A program made the translations under genes and the position numbers. Positions 24,061 to 24,661 of a stretch of 24,661 bases of DNA are shown here, piece after piece. Below the pieces are notes generated by a model. The model was given only the letters and a program-made list of their open reading frames with translations, was not told the origin of the DNA and searched no databases. The stretch comes from CAYWNA01 sp964459305 (GTDB lineage Bacteria; Planctomycetota; Planctomycetia; Pirellulales; Pirellulaceae): assembly GCA_964459305.1 (NCBI GenBank), contig CAYWNA010000194.1, positions 1 to 24,661 of the forward strand, in the 5' to 3' direction. Numbering within the stretch: position 1 is the stretch's first letter; the number at the start of each line of letters is the position of its first letter.

Positions 24061-24108
24061 GCAGATTTTATACTTTTTGGAACCGCTTCCGTTTCGTATA
24101 AATTCTGC
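24061..24108. repeat. Long hairpin with 13-bp outer stem
   Basis: GCAGATTTTATAC (24061-24073) pairs with GTATAAATTCTGC (24096-24108) with one mismatch. The loop holds a second small stem, GGAA-ccgc-TTCC. It lies 25 bases from the palindrome at 24133-24154 and inside one of the two related units. Confidence 0.82.
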
Positions 24109-24111
24109 AGC

Positions 24112-24177
24112 GTCCCGAACACCCGGTCGACATTACCAATAATTTTATTGGTAACTTTCGTGCCGTTGCGTCGGTCG
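24112..24177 (-). repeat. 66-nt repeat unit B with dyad
   Basis: On the minus strand this unit reads NGTKVTNKIIGNVDRVFGTL in one frame. It aligns without gaps to unit A (about 44 of 66 bases). It contains the dyad TTACCAATA-attt-TATTGGTAA at 24133-24154. The limits are approximate, to within a few bases. Confidence 0.7.
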
Positions 24178-24248
24178 CTGTTCATCTTCGCCAGCAGTCC
24201 AACCACTCGTTCGGTAGGCGTCTTTCCAAACTCATGGTAGCCGTCCAA

Positions 24249-24268
24249 TGCCAACAAATTTGTTGGCA
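24249..24268. repeat. Perfect 20-bp palindrome
   Basis: TGCCAACAAATTTGTTGGCA is a perfect palindrome. It shares the AACAAATTTGTT centre with the palindrome at 24336-24357 but has different outer bases. It lies between units A and B. Confidence 0.93.
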
Positions 24269-24315
24269 ATAATCCTGCATGAAAAACGACTGCCACTTTT
24301 TCGGCTTTGGCAGCG

Positions 24316-24381
24316 ACTTGAACACCCGTTCGGCAGCGCTAACAAATTTGTTAGCGCATTTCGCGCCGTGGCTGATTTTGT
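24316..24381 (-). repeat. 66-nt repeat unit A with dyad
   Basis: On the minus strand this unit reads HGAKCANKFVSAAERVFKSL in one frame. It contains the perfect 22-bp palindrome at 24336-24357 (GCGCTAAC-AAATTT-GTTAGCGC). Unit B has a dyad at the matching place with different stem bases. The A-to-B centre spacing is 203 bp, not a multiple of three. The limits are approximate, to within a few bases. Confidence 0.7.
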
Positions 24382-24566
24382 GCCATGTCACCCAACCACG
24401 GGCACCAGCCCCGACAGCCGTGTCTGTGCCGCCCGCAGCGCCGCTGCGAACGTCGCACCACTGCCGATGGTCCGACCGCTGACGAGTATCCGCAGATCCC
24501 CGCCAAAGTCGCCGTCGATGTTGGAAGCCGCGTTGTCCGTCCGTCGGGCGCGCGGCTGTTTGCAGT

Positions 24567-24661
24567 GGTTGCGGATTGGTCGCAGGCTGGGATTGGTTAC
24601 ACTCGTGGATCCACCGGGACGGCCGAGCCAACGGTTGCGGATTGGTCGCAGGCTGGGATTG
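24567..24661 (+). repeat. Two copies of a 29-bp direct repeat at the window edge
   Basis: The 29-bp repeat (GGTTGCGGATTGGTC through CTGGGATTG) is exact at 24567-24595 and 24633-24661, with 37 unique bases between. The second copy is cut by the window end, so the true length may be greater. The 66-bp period fits either a CRISPR repeat-spacer unit or a 22-codon coding repeat. No cas gene is visible. Confidence 0.8.

Larger units (their letters stand above)
23321..24661. other. Gene-poor, palindrome-rich region
   Basis: No frame here gives a recognisable protein. The content is a run of short palindromes, a four-copy 68-bp periodic array, two related 66-nt units and a terminal direct repeat, entered separately. 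Two overlapping minus-strand frames (23964-24296 and 24182-24631) have coding-like stretches, but they contain the repeats in different frames. Codon pattern alone does not prove a gene. Confidence 0.55.

Noticed and set aside
24249..24357. Integron attC recombination sites
   Set aside because: AAC...GTT edges are present, but the arms are only 6 bases apart. The RYYYAAC/GTTRRRY boxes do not fit exactly, and no integron integrase is seen.

Overview
The window most likely comes from a planctomycete (Pirellulales-like), probably a metagenome contig. This is inferred from gene content: a BamB-like PQQ beta-propeller protein with the 'QFRGP' start, a DUF1080 protein, a very large secreted GH106-type glycosidase, GH32, a CFI-box-CTERM protein, an ankyrin/zinc-ribbon protein, and many dispersed palindromic repeats, one pair flanking a REP-associated tyrosine transposase (RAYT). 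No database search was possible.

Layout. (1) 460-5001, minus strand: a compact propionate/methylmalonyl-CoA operon, transcribed from 5001 downwards: B12-binding mutase subunit, MeaB-type GTPase chaperone (ATGA overlap), mutase catalytic subunit, methylmalonyl-CoA epimerase, alpha/beta hydrolase. Palindromic hairpins sit in two of its spacers. Together the mutase subunits, chaperone and epimerase would interconvert (2S)- and (2R)-methylmalonyl-CoA and succinyl-CoA. (2) 5496-11777, minus strand: exported GH106-like rhamnosidase, exported PQQ-propeller protein, an Ig-like orphan fragment and an exported DUF1080 protein. (3) 12270-17536, plus strand: a 1079-residue protein with a degenerate methyltransferase-like N-terminus and PQQ propellers, carrying an in-frame palindromic insertion; a serine-beta-lactamase-family hydrolase; and a RAYT gene bracketed by two hairpins. 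(4) 17549-17801: a frameshifted C-terminal gene remnant. (5) 17875-22920, minus strand: ankyrin/zinc-ribbon protein, integrase C-terminal remnant, CFI-box-CTERM protein, exported GH32 enzyme. (6) 22980-23320: an integrase N-terminal remnant directly beside the 3' part of a tRNA-Val(CAC), which looks like a fossil integration site. (7) 23321-24661: no convincing gene. It holds an array of short dyads, four 21-bp GC-rich blocks spaced exactly 68 bp apart, two diverged 66-nt units, and a 29-bp direct repeat reaching the window edge.

The most novel signal is region 7. Dyads sit at the same place in repeated units but have different stem sequences, as if structure rather than sequence were conserved. 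Other points of note are the palindrome tolerated in frame inside the propeller gene, the hairpin that encodes the MeaB C-terminal tail, and two pieces of tyrosine recombinase on the same strand 3.5 kb apart.
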